Part shown: positions 6,342 to 6,617 of the stretch, one piece after another
Layout of the letters: every line of letters starts with the position of its first letter
Numbering within the stretch: the stretch's first letter is position 1
Assembly: GCA_964457405.1 (NCBI GenBank)
Contig: CAYWEP010000066.1
Location: 1 to 6,617, forward strand
DNA length: 6,617 nucleotides
Source: CAYWEP01 sp964457405
GTDB taxonomy: Bacteria; Patescibacteriota; Microgenomatia; Levybacterales; UBA12049
Reading direction: 5' to 3'
Notes under the pieces: model-generated
What the model saw: the letters and a program-made list of their open reading frames with translations, nothing else
Told to the model about the DNA's origin: nothing
Databases searched by the model: none
Position numbers and translations under genes: made by a program

Positions 6342-6516
6342 ACGCCTAAAGACTCAGCGTCACACAAATGAGATTGCGCAAACTCCATTTACAGAGCAGG
6401 ATAGACGTGATATTGAAAGGGCTGAAGGGGAAGGGATGTTTGAAAAGAGTTTTCCTCCCGTTGTCCGGGTACTCCCGAGACGAATACGAGTCAAGCACAA
6501 GGTTATTAAATCTTAG
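6328..6516 (+). CDS. Small hypothetical basic protein overlapping the PAP2 gene end
   Basis: A 62-residue frame starting at GTG and ending at TAG. I do not recognise the family. The N-terminal half is polar and charged, probably helical (NLERLKTQRHTNEI, then FTEQDRRDIERAEGEG). The C-terminal half is rich in proline and basic residues (FPPVVRVLPRRIRVKHKVIKS would exceed the quoting limit; positions 42-62 hold R47, R51, R52, R54, K56, K58 and K61). There is no signal peptide, membrane helix or cysteine. The start overlaps the PAP2 stop by 14 nt in another frame and has a strong Shine-Dalgarno, the arrangement of a translationally coupled second gene. Without homologues a chance frame cannot be excluded, since the length is short. 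Confidence 0.5.
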   Translation: MQNLERLKTQRHTNEIAQTPFTEQDRRDIERAEGEGMFEKSFPPVVRVLPRRIRVKHKVIKS

Positions 6517-6550
6517 CAGATTCTATAGAAACGTATTGCCTCATGAGTAA

Positions 6551-6566
6551 TTGACCTTTTGGTCGA
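6551..6566 (+). other. Short hairpin after the small gene, weak terminator candidate
   Basis: TTGACC-TTTT-GGTCGA can pair over 6 bp (one G-U pair) around a four-base loop, 35 nt after the stop at 6516. No T-tract follows, so intrinsic termination is doubtful. The 10-bp palindrome TTCTATAGAA at 6521-6530 lies closer to the stop codon. The remainder of 6517-6617 holds no gene that I can see. Confidence 0.25.
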
Positions 6567-6578
6567 TTCGTTGACTGT

Positions 6579-6617
6579 AGTCGCGATAGTCGCGACCTGG
6601 ATGAGTCGCGACCTGGA
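6579..6617. repeat. Tandem AGTCGCGACCTGGATG-type repeat at the window end
   Basis: AGTCGCGA occurs at 6579-6586, 6588-6595 and 6604-6611. The last two copies extend to AGTCGCGACCTGGA (6588-6601 and 6604-6617), a 16-nt period, and the window stops exactly at the end of the second copy. GTCGCGAC is itself a palindrome, and GTCGCGA-TAG-TCGCGAC (6580-6596) forms a perfect 7-bp hairpin. The array may continue beyond the window. The unit is too short for a CRISPR repeat and no spacers are visible. Confidence 0.65.

Noticed and set aside
6579..6617. CRISPR array
   Set aside because: The repeat period is 9-16 nt, the units are shorter than CRISPR repeats, and there are no spacers or cas genes.

Overview
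The window reads as a compact bacterial stretch, probably from an uncultivated small-genome lineage. A member of the Candidate Phyla Radiation (Patescibacteria) is my best guess from protein style, close packing and mixed leaderless/Shine-Dalgarno starts, but I cannot prove the lineage from this sequence. Bacterial sigma70-like promoters, a bacterial GalU, AccB and BirA homologues and TGA used as a stop codon all point to Bacteria with the standard code. Coding density is very high: the only intergenic stretches are the first 57 bases, about 97 bases between divergent genes, and the last 101 bases.

Layout. galU (58-939, +) makes UDP-glucose. It converges tail-to-tail with a three-gene minus-strand operon, the two stop codons sharing the palindrome TTATAA at 934-939. 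The operon is transcribed from about 5580 towards 934: a biotin-protein ligase (birA, start 5566), a biotin-carboxyl-carrier-like protein (accB-like, 4726-4172) and a 1078-residue fusion of biotin carboxylase, carboxyltransferase beta and carboxyltransferase alpha (4170-934). Gaps between the three are 3 nt and 1 nt. Divergent from birA is a six-helix PAP2-family membrane phosphatase (5664-6341, +), followed by an overlapping 62-residue small gene with a strong Shine-Dalgarno (6328-6516). Short repeats lie at both ends of the window (3-52 and 6579-6617).

How the genes work together. birA, accB and the fusion together encode all the parts of a biotin-dependent acyl-CoA (probably acetyl-CoA) carboxylase plus the enzyme that attaches its cofactor. 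Two features are unusual. The catalytic parts are fused as BC-CTbeta-CTalpha without the carrier domain that eukaryotic acetyl-CoA carboxylase carries between BC and CT. The separate carrier aligns well with AccB, yet the universal A-M-K-M biotinylation motif is replaced by I-G-K-G. This is the most promising signal here: either a lineage-specific biotinylation site that co-evolved with the adjacent ligase, or a carrier that works differently. GalU and the PAP2 phosphatase fit envelope glycan/lipid metabolism and have no visible functional link to the carboxylase operon.
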